A stretch of DNA of 11,698 bases from Nitrospinota bacterium (GTDB lineage Bacteria; Nitrospinota_A; UBA7883; JADGGD01): positions 1 through 11,698 of the forward strand of contig JADGCD010000047.1 of NCBI GenBank assembly GCA_015229165.1, given 5' to 3'. How positions within the stretch are numbered: position 1 is the stretch's first letter; each line of letters starts with the position of its first letter. A model generated the notes under the pieces. The model ran no database searches. It had not been told where the DNA came from and saw only the letters and a list, made by a program, of their open reading frames with translations. Positions 1 through 6,075 of this stretch are shown piece after piece. Made by a program: the position numbers and the translations under genes.

Positions 1-184
1 CGGGTTTGAGCAGGTCGAAGACCTTGGCGTGTTTGCTTTTTTCCCACGACTGGTAGATCGCCTTGTGGCATTCCTTGCAGGTGTCGTTCCCCAGGAATTT
101 CCCCTTGGCGGCAAGGGAAACGCCGGGCGCCAGCAGGATGGCGAGAATCGTCGCCGGGATGACGGAGCCGAGAAGTCGGAGCAT
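1..184 (-). CDS. Cytochrome c family protein (c554-like), N-terminal part
   Basis: The first 61 residues of a secreted haem c protein are present; the rest lies beyond the left window edge. Residues 1-25 form a Sec signal peptide (MLRLLG, a hydrophobic stretch, then SLA-A), so the mature protein should be periplasmic. A haem-binding CxxCH motif is at residues 36-40 (CKECH), followed by IYQSWEKSKHA. This arrangement, with a Trp and then SKHA shortly after the first haem site, is typical of the first haem of cytochrome c554-type multihaem proteins, in which the later His can ligate another haem. A role in electron transfer is therefore likely, but haem number and redox partner cannot be seen. 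The ATG at 182-184 is the only start giving a complete signal peptide. Instead of an ordinary ribosome site, a run of nine G lies 8 nt upstream of it. Confidence 0.8.
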   Translation of the reverse strand, partial: MLRLLGSVIPATILAILLAPGVSLAAKGKFLGNDTCKECHKAIYQSWEKSKHAKVFDLLKP

Positions 185-237
185 CGGAGAATCCCCCCCC
201 CTTGAATGATATGCGCAACGGTCGAAGGCCGGTCGTC

Positions 238-266
238 ATTCTACCACGCGCCCTTCGGGGTGTCCC
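238..266 (-). promoter_or_regulatory. Candidate sigma-70-like promoter for the cytochrome gene
   Basis: On the minus strand GGGACA (266-261) and TAGAAT (243-238) are separated by 17 bp, giving 9 of 12 consensus matches. Transcription would begin near 231 and leave a leader of about 47 nt containing the G9 tract. The -35 half is imperfect, so this is only a candidate. Confidence 0.35.
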
Positions 267-360
267 TTGCCGGGACCGTTCATGCGCAGTTGACGCAGAG
301 GCGGCCACGACGCCGACTTTTGTGAGAGACGAAAGGAGAGTAAAGGGCTCGTCCGGCCCG

Positions 361-1554
361 TCAGCGGTTGGCGGAGAACATCTGCTCGGCGGTGAGGGTG
401 ACCTCCCGCATCAGTTGCCGGATCGGCTCCACCACCCCCTGGTCCCAGCCGGTCAGGCCGATGCCGAGGTAATGGAACTCCTCCCCCACATGGTAGGTCG
501 CCATCACCATCGGGGCGCGCAACCCGGCGGCGTCGAGGAAGGCCGCGCTCTCCCGGGGGAGCGAGTTGGCGTTGATCACCGAGAAGACCCGGGGATTGTG
601 GGGGTCTCCCTGTTCCGAGGCGGGGACGAACGGGAACATGGCCGCCAGCGCGACCCCCGTCATCCGGGGGTCGCCCTCCACCGTCAGGCGTCCCCCCGCG
701 TCGTATGAGAACGTCACCACCGCCGTCACCGGCTCCAGCTGCGCCAGACGCTGCTTGAGCCGCCCCATGATCGAGCGGAACTCGGCCGCCCGGTTCCCCG
801 CCGGGTCTGCCTTGATGGCCGCCACGGCCACATAGGTGGCCACCTCTTTCAGGAAGTGGCCGAACCCTTCGACCCAGACCTTGGAGAGCTTCCCCGACAG
901 GGCGTCCTTCTCCTCCCCGGAGGCGTAGCGGATGAGCCCCTGCCGGGAGCTGAGGTAGATGCTCTGGCCGTCGTTGGAGGCGGCGTAGTCGGAAGCCAGC
1001 TTGGCGAAGTGGAGCATCTGGGCGGGGGGGGAGACGCTCTCCCCCTCGTCGACCCCGGCCACGCCGATGGCGGCCCGCACGACGGTTCCGGCCACGCTCC
1101 CTTCGAGCGCCTCCTTCTCCACCGCGCGGCGGAGCCGGTCGGCGAAAATGGAGGCCCCCGCCATGTCGGCGCCGGGCAGGATCATGCCGAACGTGGCCCC
1201 CTCCAGCCTGGCGGGCTGGTCGGTGCGGCGGCAGAGCTTTTCGATGACGGTGGCGGCCTTGACCAGCCGCTCCTCCCCGGCGGGAGTCAGCAGCAGCGAG
1301 GGGTCGAAGTCGGTGAGCGTGGCCACCACAAGGCCGAAGGGGCTCTTGAACCGGCGGCTCCGCTCCACCTCGTCGGCGAGACGGGCGGCGAAGTGGCGTG
1401 AGTTGGTGAGCCCGGTCAGTTGGTCGACGTTGCAATGGGCGTCATACCGGTCCTGCGCGGCGGCCAGCTCCCGGCGCAGCGCGGCCAGTTCCTTGTCCCG
1501 TTCCCCCAGGAGCCGTTCGGCGTCGGTCAGTCGGTCGTTCATCATGGTTTCCAT
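361..1554 (-). CDS. Degenerate GGDEF-domain protein, likely c-di-GMP-binding rather than synthesising
   Basis: A 397-residue protein without signal peptide or membrane segment, so probably cytoplasmic. Residues 5-38 are a charged, heptad-like helix (probable short coiled coil). A GGDEF fold follows at about 43-205: VDQLTGLTN (43-51) matches the conserved entry motif, and RRTDQPARLEGATF (109-122) aligns with the canonical RxxDxxARxGGDEF. The signature itself is EGATF instead of GGDEF, so the catalytic metal and GTP residues are missing and diguanylate cyclase activity is unlikely. The inhibitory-site motif RxxD (R109, D112), exactly five residues before the signature, is intact, which in known proteins allows c-di-GMP binding. 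Residues 206-397 form a C-terminal region I do not recognise. ATG at 1554 is taken as start; Met4 and Met5 are alternatives, and none has a strong ribosome site. The gene stands alone between noncoding stretches. Confidence 0.75.
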   Translation of the reverse strand: METMMNDRLTDAERLLGERDKELAALRRELAAAQDRYDAHCNVDQLTGLTNSRHFAARLADEVERSRRFKSPFGLVVATLTDFDPSLLLTPAGEERLVKAATVIEKLCRRTDQPARLEGATFGMILPGADMAGASIFADRLRRAVEKEALEGSVAGTVVRAAIGVAGVDEGESVSPPAQMLHFAKLASDYAASNDGQSIYLSSRQGLIRYASGEEKDALSGKLSKVWVEGFGHFLKEVATYVAVAAIKADPAGNRAAEFRSIMGRLKQRLAQLEPVTAVVTFSYDAGGRLTVEGDPRMTGVALAAMFPFVPASEQGDPHNPRVFSVINANSLPRESAAFLDAAGLRAPMVMATYHVGEEFHYLGIGLTGWDQGVVEPIRQLMREVTLTAEQMFSANR

Positions 1555-1600
1555 TAAGACAATCCGTCGTCACCGTGCCGGACCGGCGCGTGCGCTTTCC

Positions 1601-1629
1601 GGTCCGCCGGGCGCGGCGGAACCTTTTTT
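1601..1629 (+). terminator. Terminator-like hairpin with T6 tail
   Basis: GGT-CCGCC (1601-1608) pairs with GGCGG-A-ACC (1615-1623) across a 6-nt loop with one bulged A, and six T follow at 1624-1629. This is the shape of an intrinsic terminator on the plus strand. It is odd because no plus-strand gene lies to its left; the transcript it would end is antisense to the start of the GGDEF gene. An upstream segment, CGGACCGG (1579-1586), can pair instead with CCGGTCCG (1599-1606), which would break the terminator stem. Confidence 0.4.
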
Positions 1630-1751
1630 CCGAGAGGTTTTCCGAATCCCCTTCCGGCGCGACGCCCCGCAGGCGGCGACGAACCGGCATCGTTCGGGGC
1701 GGGGGGATGACGCTCCCTCCTCCGCCGTGCGTTTACCCATCCACAGTGAAG

Positions 1752-1763
1752 AATGGTACCATT
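1752..1763. promoter_or_regulatory. Perfect 12-bp palindrome, possible operator
   Basis: AATGGTACCATT reads the same on both strands. It sits in a locally A+T-richer part of the intergenic space, about 200 bp upstream of the GGDEF start and about 140 bp upstream of the tRNA transcription start. A dimeric regulator could bind here, but nothing identifies one. Confidence 0.25.
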
Positions 1764-1866
1764 TGCGCCGGACGAGTATCGGTTCGATTGTTGGTTCAAT
1801 TTTAGGTTATCGCACGGGCGCCGTCAGCGCAAAGACGCTCGTCGGCGCAAGCGCCCCTTTGTCCGC

Positions 1867-1894
1867 TTGCCAACGGGGGCGGTTTGCGTATAAT
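1867..1894 (+). promoter_or_regulatory. Promoter of tRNA-Glu
   Basis: TTGCCA (1867-1872) and a perfect TATAAT (1889-1894) are 16 bp apart: 11 of 12 consensus matches for the housekeeping sigma factor. Transcription should start near 1901, about 25 nt before the mature tRNA. The sequence after the -10 box is G+C-rich, a feature linked to stringent control of stable RNA promoters in proteobacteria; that link is an inference here. Confidence 0.75.
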
Positions 1895-1925
1895 GTTGCC
1901 TTCGCGCTCCTCGCGGCGCGACCGT

Positions 1926-2000
1926 GGCCTCATCGTCTAGCGGTTAGGACGCCGCCCTCTCACGGCGGAAACAGGGGTTCGATTCCCCTTGGGGCTACCA
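1926..2000 (+). tRNA. tRNA-Glu (anticodon CUC)
   Basis: A complete cloverleaf with encoded CCA can be read. The acceptor stem GGCCTCA (1926-1932) pairs with TGGGGCT (1990-1996), including two G-U pairs; the discriminator base is A and CCA is at 1998-2000. The D-arm region TCGTCTAGCGGTTAGGA is typical of glutamate tRNAs. The anticodon stem CCGCC/GGCGG (1952-1956, 1964-1968) closes the loop CTCTCAC with anticodon CTC at 1959-1961, which reads GAG. The T-arm is AGGGG-TTCGATT-CCCCT (1973-1989). It is a single tRNA gene with its own promoter, and I see no clear terminator before mreB. Confidence 0.95.
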
Positions 2001-2236
2001 CACCTGCGTGCGTCTCCCCCGTGTCGTCCCGCCCTAGGCCTTTTTCCGTTTTGCGCTCCCTTTCCGCCTCGTCCGCAGGGGTAATATGCCGGTACCGCGC
2101 CGTATAAGACAAAAGAGAGATTGCCTGACGCCGGGGGAGGGGGTAATCTAGCGGGGGCGGCGAATTCCCCGGGTATCCGGGGCGCGGAACGTGTCGTCGC
2201 CCGCTGTTGAACCGATTCGCACATGCAGGAGCTTCA

Positions 2237-3259
2237 ATGCTTTTTGATTTCGTTTGGGGCCTCTTCTCCTCCGATCTCGCCATCGACCTCGGCACCGCCA
2301 ACACGCTGGTCATCCAGAAGGGGCACGGCCTCGTGCTCAACGAGCCCTCCGTGGTCGCCATCCACAACGACACCAAGGAAGTGAAAGCCGTCGGCGCCGA
2401 AGCCAAAAAGATGCTCGGCCGGACCCCCGGTAACATCACCGCCCTTCGCCCCCTCAAGGACGGCGTCATCGCCAACTTCGAAGTCTGCGAAGCGATGATC
2501 CGCTACTTCATCCAGAAGGTCCACAACCGCCGGTCGATGGTCCGGCCCCGGGTCATCATCGCCGTCCCCTCGGGGATCACCCAGGTCGAGAAGCGGGCCG
2601 TGCGGGACGCGGCCATCTCCGCCGGCGTCCGGGAGGTCTTCCTCATCGAAGAGCCGATGGCGGCCGCCATCGGCGTGGGGATGCCGATCTCCGAAGCTTC
2701 GGGCAACATGATCCTCGACATCGGCGGCGGCACCACCGAAGTGGCGGTCATCTCCCTGTCGGGGGTGGTCTACTCCCGCTCGGTCCGGGTGGCGGGCGAC
2801 GAAATGGACGAGGCGATCGTCAACTACATCAAACGCAAGTACAACCTCCTCATCGGCGAACGGACCGCCGAAGACATCAAGAAGACCATCGGCAGCGCCT
2901 ACCCTCTCGAAAAGCCGGCGACCATGGAGATCAAAGGGCGCGATCTGATGCAGGGGATTCCCAAGACCCTCATCATCAACGACGAGGAGATCCGCGAGGC
3001 GCTGGCCGAGCCGGTGGCCACCATGGTGGAGACCGTCAAGATCGCCCTTGAGCGGACCCCGCCCGAGCTGGCCGCCGATATCGTGGACAAGGGGATCGTC
3101 CTCGCCGGTGGCGGATCGCAGCTCCTGGGACTGGACGCGTTGCTGCGCGAGGAGACCGGGCTGCCCATCATCATCGCCGAAGACCCGCTCAAGGCGGTGG
3201 TCAACGGCGTCGGCAAGGTCCTCGAGGACTGGGATCTGCTCCGCCGCGTCGCCATCTAG
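2237..3259 (+). CDS. mreB: Rod-shape-determining actin homologue MreB
   Basis: A 340-residue bacterial actin that polymerises under the inner membrane and guides lateral peptidoglycan synthesis. It starts with the amphipathic MLFDFVWGLFSSD helix used for membrane attachment. Actin-fold nucleotide motifs are in order: phosphate 1 DLGTANT (17-23), the catalytic-region EEP (138-140), phosphate 2 DIGGGTT (161-167), and the adenosine motif GIVLAGGGSQL (286-296). Full length for the family. The start chosen is ATG 2237, with AGGAG five bases upstream (2227-2231). An in-frame ATG at 2207 would add ten residues outside the conserved N-terminus and lacks a good ribosome site. The 236-bp space after tRNA-Glu carries a CCCCGG/CCGGGG hairpin (2167-2182) in the presumed leader. 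A TATAAG at 2103 has no matching -35, so the mreB promoter is unresolved. Confidence 0.97.
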   Translation: MLFDFVWGLFSSDLAIDLGTANTLVIQKGHGLVLNEPSVVAIHNDTKEVKAVGAEAKKMLGRTPGNITALRPLKDGVIANFEVCEAMIRYFIQKVHNRRSMVRPRVIIAVPSGITQVEKRAVRDAAISAGVREVFLIEEPMAAAIGVGMPISEASGNMILDIGGGTTEVAVISLSGVVYSRSVRVAGDEMDEAIVNYIKRKYNLLIGERTAEDIKKTIGSAYPLEKPATMEIKGRDLMQGIPKTLIINDEEIREALAEPVATMVETVKIALERTPPELAADIVDKGIVLAGGGSQLLGLDALLREETGLPIIIAEDPLKAVVNGVGKVLEDWDLLRRVAI

Positions 3260-3436
3260 CCGGGCGCCGGAAGCGTTTTCGAGGCAGGCGATGCAAGGCG
3301 AAACCGGGCGGGACGGCCCAGCGCGCGCGACCATGGGGGAGCGTTACAGGTCCGGTTCCTGCGCCGCTTCGCCGCGTCGGGCGCAACGAACGCCCCCTTC
3401 TCCGCCCGCGCGGGGAGGGGCCACCGACCCGACACG

Positions 3437-4315
3437 ATGAACGGTTCCTCCTCCCGTCGGCGCAATTTCGCCATCTTCGGCGCGGTCGCCGCGGTCAGCC
3501 TCGTCCTGACCCTCACCAATATCCCCGGGGGGGGCGGGCTCGCCTATACCGAGCGGGCCTCCATGACCCTGCTCGCCCCGTTCCAGCGGGCCATCGCCTG
3601 GGGGGTTCAGGGCGGCCACACGATCTGGAAAAACTATCTGGCCCTCGTCGACCTGAAGAAGGAAAACGAATACCTCCGGGTGACCGCCGACCGGCTCGCC
3701 TTCGAGAACAACGCGCTGGTGGAGCGGCTCAAGCAGATCAAACGGGTGGAAGAGCTTCTCGCGTCGCCGCAGGGGGTGGCCTATACGACCGTGGTGGCCC
3801 GGGTCATCGGCCGCGACACCAGCAACCGGGTGCAGATCGCCATCCTCGACCGGGGGACGGCCGACGGCGTTGAGGAAGGAATGCCGGTCATCACCCACCG
3901 GGGGCTGGTGGGGCGGATCGTCCGGGCTTCGACCACCGTCAGCAAACTGCTGCTTATCACCGACGTCCGCTCCGCCGTCGACGCGGTGACGCAGGAGAGC
4001 CGCGACCGGCTGACCGTGGCCGGGGTCAACGAGGAGCGGCTCGACGTCCGTTATCTGTCGGTCGACGCAGACGCCCACGAGGGGGACCGGGTGGTCTCCT
4101 CGGGCATGGGGGGGATCTTCCCGGCGGGGCTTCTCATCGGAACGCTGGTGGGGGTGGCCGACCAGGCCGACTCGCTGTTCAAGGAGGCCACGGTGGTTCC
4201 GGCGGTCGATTTCGACCGGCTGGAGGAGGCGCTTGTCCTGAAAGTCCCGCGCCGACCGGCGCCGGTTCTCGAAGATGCGCCGACCGACGGGGAGCGGATG
4301 GAGAGCCTCCCGTGA
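3437..4315 (+). CDS. mreC: Rod-shape-determining protein MreC
   Basis: A 292-residue bitopic envelope protein that links cytoplasmic MreB and MreD to periplasmic cell-wall synthases. A short basic cytoplasmic tail (SSRRRN) precedes one membrane helix at about 11-28. Residues 66-110 form a coiled coil (LKKENEYL, NNALVERLKQIKRVEELL) that mediates dimerisation in known MreC. The beta-rich MreC domain follows, with conserved GMPVITHRGLVGRIV (148-162) and GGIFPAGLLIGTLV (225-238), ending in VDFDRLEEALVL and a short Pro/Asp-rich tail. It is 177 bp after mreB, unusually far for this operon, and the ATG has only a distant G-rich ribosome site (GGGGAGGGG about 15 nt upstream). The stop overlaps the mreD start. 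A run of eight G is in the coding sequence at about 3527-3534. Confidence 0.95.
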   Translation: MNGSSSRRRNFAIFGAVAAVSLVLTLTNIPGGGGLAYTERASMTLLAPFQRAIAWGVQGGHTIWKNYLALVDLKKENEYLRVTADRLAFENNALVERLKQIKRVEELLASPQGVAYTTVVARVIGRDTSNRVQIAILDRGTADGVEEGMPVITHRGLVGRIVRASTTVSKLLLITDVRSAVDAVTQESRDRLTVAGVNEERLDVRYLSVDADAHEGDRVVSSGMGGIFPAGLLIGTLVGVADQADSLFKEATVVPAVDFDRLEEALVLKVPRRPAPVLEDAPTDGERMESLP

Positions 4316-4836
4316 AAGGGCTCCTTTACGCGCTGGCGATTCTCCTGGGGTTCACCCTTCAGACCACCGCCTATCATTTCTTCGGCCCGCTGGGGGTATG
4401 GCCCGATTTCGCCCTGATCCTGGCCCTCTACGGCGGCTTTCACTGGGGGAAGGAGCGGGGGGCGGCTTTCGGCGCGCTTCTCGGGTTCATTCAGGACATC
4501 CTCTCGTGGCAGTCCTACGGGTTCTTCACCTTCTCAAAGGGGGTCACCGGCTGGCTGGTGGGGTTGCTCAAACAGCAGTTCCTCAACGACATGCTGCTGA
4601 CCTACCTGATCCTGGTCATCGGCGCCACCCTGTTCGACGCGGCGGTCTACGGCCTCTTCGCGTCGGTCTTCCTCGACCTGGAGATGACCGGCCCGTTGCT
4701 TAAGGCGCTGATTCCCCAGATCCTGCTCAACGTCGGTTTCTCCTTCGCCTTCACCTGGCTGCTGGAGCGGATCCGCCCGCTGCTGGACCGGCTCGGCGCA
4801 CGGGACAAGTACCGTTTCGACGACGTGCTTAGATAG
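4312..4836 (+). CDS. mreD: Rod-shape-determining membrane protein MreD
   Basis: A 174-residue, very hydrophobic inner-membrane protein with about five predicted helices (roughly 4-23, 31-50, 52-65, 95-122, 133-152), of normal MreD length. The family hallmark PDFALILALYGGFHWGKERG, then a GALLGFIQDILSW segment, is at about 31-66. MreD joins MreB and MreC in the elongasome. The GTG start at 4312-4314 overlaps the mreC stop in GTGA, with GGAGAG just upstream, so translation is coupled. The genes that commonly come next, mrdA (PBP2) and rodA, are not present; the following gene is convergent. Confidence 0.93.
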   Translation: MKGLLYALAILLGFTLQTTAYHFFGPLGVWPDFALILALYGGFHWGKERGAAFGALLGFIQDILSWQSYGFFTFSKGVTGWLVGLLKQQFLNDMLLTYLILVIGATLFDAAVYGLFASVFLDLEMTGPLLKALIPQILLNVGFSFAFTWLLERIRPLLDRLGARDKYRFDDVLR

Positions 4837-4853
4837 GCCCCCTGCGCGGGGGT
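4837..4853. terminator. G+C hairpin between convergent mreD and rsgA
   Basis: CCCCC (4838-4842) pairs with GGGGG (4848-4852) across a 5-nt loop immediately after the mreD stop. Neither strand has a T-run behind it, so it is at best a weak terminator or a 3'-end stabilising structure. It is the only clear hairpin in the 50-bp convergent gap. Confidence 0.3.
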
Positions 4854-4886
4854 CTCGCCAAGGGCTCGACGCCTTACTCTTCCCGA

Positions 4887-5936
4887 TCACCGTTTCCCTT
4901 TCTTTGTCTTCATCACCTGCTTGACCATCTTGCCGAACCGCTTGTCCGCCGCCCGCCGTTTCGCCTCGTCCGCCCGAAGATGGGCCGAAGCCGCCTCCCG
5001 CAACAGCTTCCGGTAGCTCTCGAACCGGCGCCGATCGAGCCTCCCTTCCGTCACCGCCGCCGTCACGGCGCATCCCGGCTCCCCCTCGTGGGAGCAATCG
5101 CCGAAGCGGCACTGGCTGGCCAGGGTCACGATGTCGTCGAAGGTCTCTTCGATTCCTTGCGCCTCGTCGCCGGTGAGTCCCAGTTCCCGGAATCCCGGCA
5201 GATCGACCACGATACCCCGTCCCGGCAGTTTCAGGAGCCGGCGGGTGGTGGTGGTATGGCGCCCCTTATGGTCCCCCTCCCGGACGGCGCCGGTGGCCAT
5301 CAGCTCCTCTCCCGCCAGCCGGTTGACCAGCGACGATTTCCCCGCCCCCGATTTGCCGAGAAGAGCCACCGTCACACCGCAGGGAACGAGGGTCGCCACC
5401 GCGTCGATTCCTTCGCCGGTAACAACACTTACCGCCAGGACGGGGGCGTCGCCAGCCACTTCGAGGACCCGCTGTCGCTCCCCTTCAGGATCTTCGGCCA
5501 GATCGGCCTTGGTCAGAATGACGACGGGGGATACCGACCCTCCCCGGATCAGGGCAAGCCCCCGCTCCACCAGATTGAGGCGCAGAGGCTCCCCCAACGC
5601 AAGGATGAGAAAGGCGGCGTCGAGATTGGCGGCCAGCGGTTGGGCCCTGGCGCCGCCGGAGCGGGCCAGACCGTTCGTGCGGGGCAGGAGGCGGTGGACA
5701 AGAGCCCGTTCGTCGTCCAGCGGCAAGGCGATCACCCAGTCCCCCGCCGCCGGAGGCCACTGGCCGTCGTCGATCCGTCCCGACGGTTCGGCGATGCGCG
5801 TCCCCTGTTCGGTGACGATCCTTATCTCGTTCTTGCCCGGCTCGACGACCCGGGCCGGAACCAGCGGCGCTCCTTCGTCTGAAGCGATGGCGTCGGCGAA
5901 AAAGGGGGCGAACCCCCAATCGGTGTAGAAAGGCAT
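4887..5936 (-). CDS. rsgA: Ribosome small-subunit assembly GTPase RsgA (YjeQ)
   Basis: A 349-residue circularly permuted GTPase that acts late in 30S subunit maturation. The family order is visible: an N-terminal OB-like domain (about 35-90), then G4 TKAD (142-145) and G5 near SVVTGEG (170-176) ahead of G1 GKSGAGKSS (194-202), switch G2 around GRHTTTTRR (225-233) and G3 DLPG (245-248). The C-terminal zinc module has C276, C281, H283 and C289 in CRFGDCSHEGEPGC, followed by basic helices and a Lys-rich tail (KQVMKTKKGKR). Length matches the Escherichia coli protein. The ATG start is preceded by AAGGGGA five bases upstream. It lies 139 bp downstream of a solute-binding protein gene on the same strand, and a perfect -10 box in that gap suggests it has its own promoter. 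Confidence 0.95.
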   Translation of the reverse strand: MPFYTDWGFAPFFADAIASDEGAPLVPARVVEPGKNEIRIVTEQGTRIAEPSGRIDDGQWPPAAGDWVIALPLDDERALVHRLLPRTNGLARSGGARAQPLAANLDAAFLILALGEPLRLNLVERGLALIRGGSVSPVVILTKADLAEDPEGERQRVLEVAGDAPVLAVSVVTGEGIDAVATLVPCGVTVALLGKSGAGKSSLVNRLAGEELMATGAVREGDHKGRHTTTTRRLLKLPGRGIVVDLPGFRELGLTGDEAQGIEETFDDIVTLASQCRFGDCSHEGEPGCAVTAAVTEGRLDRRRFESYRKLLREAASAHLRADEAKRRAADKRFGKMVKQVMKTKKGKR

Positions 5937-6070
5937 GGTTTTCCCCTTCTGCGATTCGTTGATGATGAATCGGGGCGGGGGCGGACGTCAGGTCCGGCTC
6001 AACCCGCCATGGGAAAGGACAAGGGGAACGTTACGCACAAATCCTCCTTTGATCGGTACACCCCATTATA
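5937..6070 (-). promoter_or_regulatory. rsgA leader: -10 box, strong Shine-Dalgarno with micro-frame, hairpin
   Basis: Reading on the minus strand, a perfect TATAAT (6070-6065) lies five bases after the stop codon of the upstream gene; the -35 region is poor. About 20 bases on is AAAGGAGG (6050-6043), the best Shine-Dalgarno sequence in the window, yet it faces only a GTG-started 16-codon frame (6038-5988, VRNVPLVLSHGGLSRT) or an overlapping TTG-started 13-codon frame (6040-5999). Next, CGATTC (5952-5957 on the plus strand) and GAATCG (5967-5972) form a 6-bp stem with a 9-nt loop, followed by the real rsgA ribosome site. The layout suggests a translated leader peptide or a relic of a gene, but no function can be assigned. 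Confidence 0.35.
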
Positions 6071-6075
6071 GCCCT

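Larger units (their letters stand above)
1555..1925. other. Gene-free structured intergenic region
   Basis: About 370 bp between the divergent GGDEF gene and tRNA-Glu contain no frame with protein-like composition. The stretch holds a plus-strand terminator-like hairpin (1601-1629), an overlapping alternative stem (1579-1586 with 1599-1606), a 12-bp palindrome (1752-1763), and an interrupted stem-loop: 1818-1823 pairs with 1843-1848 and 1826-1829 with 1836-1839, closed by the loop CAAAGA. The 1740-1815 portion is less G+C-rich than its surroundings. The tRNA promoter occupies the right end. Leaders for the GGDEF gene, or a small RNA, could lie here, but no start site can be fixed. Confidence 0.5.

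Noticed and set aside
345..359. GGGC/GCCC hairpin after the GGDEF stop, with TTTA following on the minus strand
   Set aside because: A four-pair stem with a broken T-run is too weak to call a terminator.
1024..1031. Eight-base G run in the GGDEF gene (and another in mreC) as phase-variation tracts
   Set aside because: Runs of this length occur readily in coding DNA of this G+C content, and both frames are intact, so there is no sign of switching.
1554..1799. An 81-codon minus-strand frame whose TAA overlaps the GGDEF ATG (TAATG)
   Set aside because: The overlap looks like coupling, but the start is TTG without a ribosome site and the product is Arg/Pro/Gly-rich with no protein-like pattern.
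2031..2050. T-rich stretch after tRNA-Glu as a terminator
   Set aside because: The preceding GCC-CTA-GGC stem has only three pairs, so it cannot be supported as an intrinsic terminator.
1001..2107. A 368-codon plus-strand frame covering the GGDEF start, the intergenic region and the tRNA
   Set aside because: It is Ser/Arg/Ala-rich with no domain and passes through a tRNA gene and a terminator hairpin.
2103..2108. TATAAG as a possible mreB -10 box
   Set aside because: No -35-like hexamer lies 16-18 bp upstream (GGTAAT region), so it is not called.
2234..3334. A 366-codon minus-strand open frame opposite mreB
   Set aside because: MreB on the other strand has every actin motif. This frame is Asp/Gly/His-rich shadow sequence.
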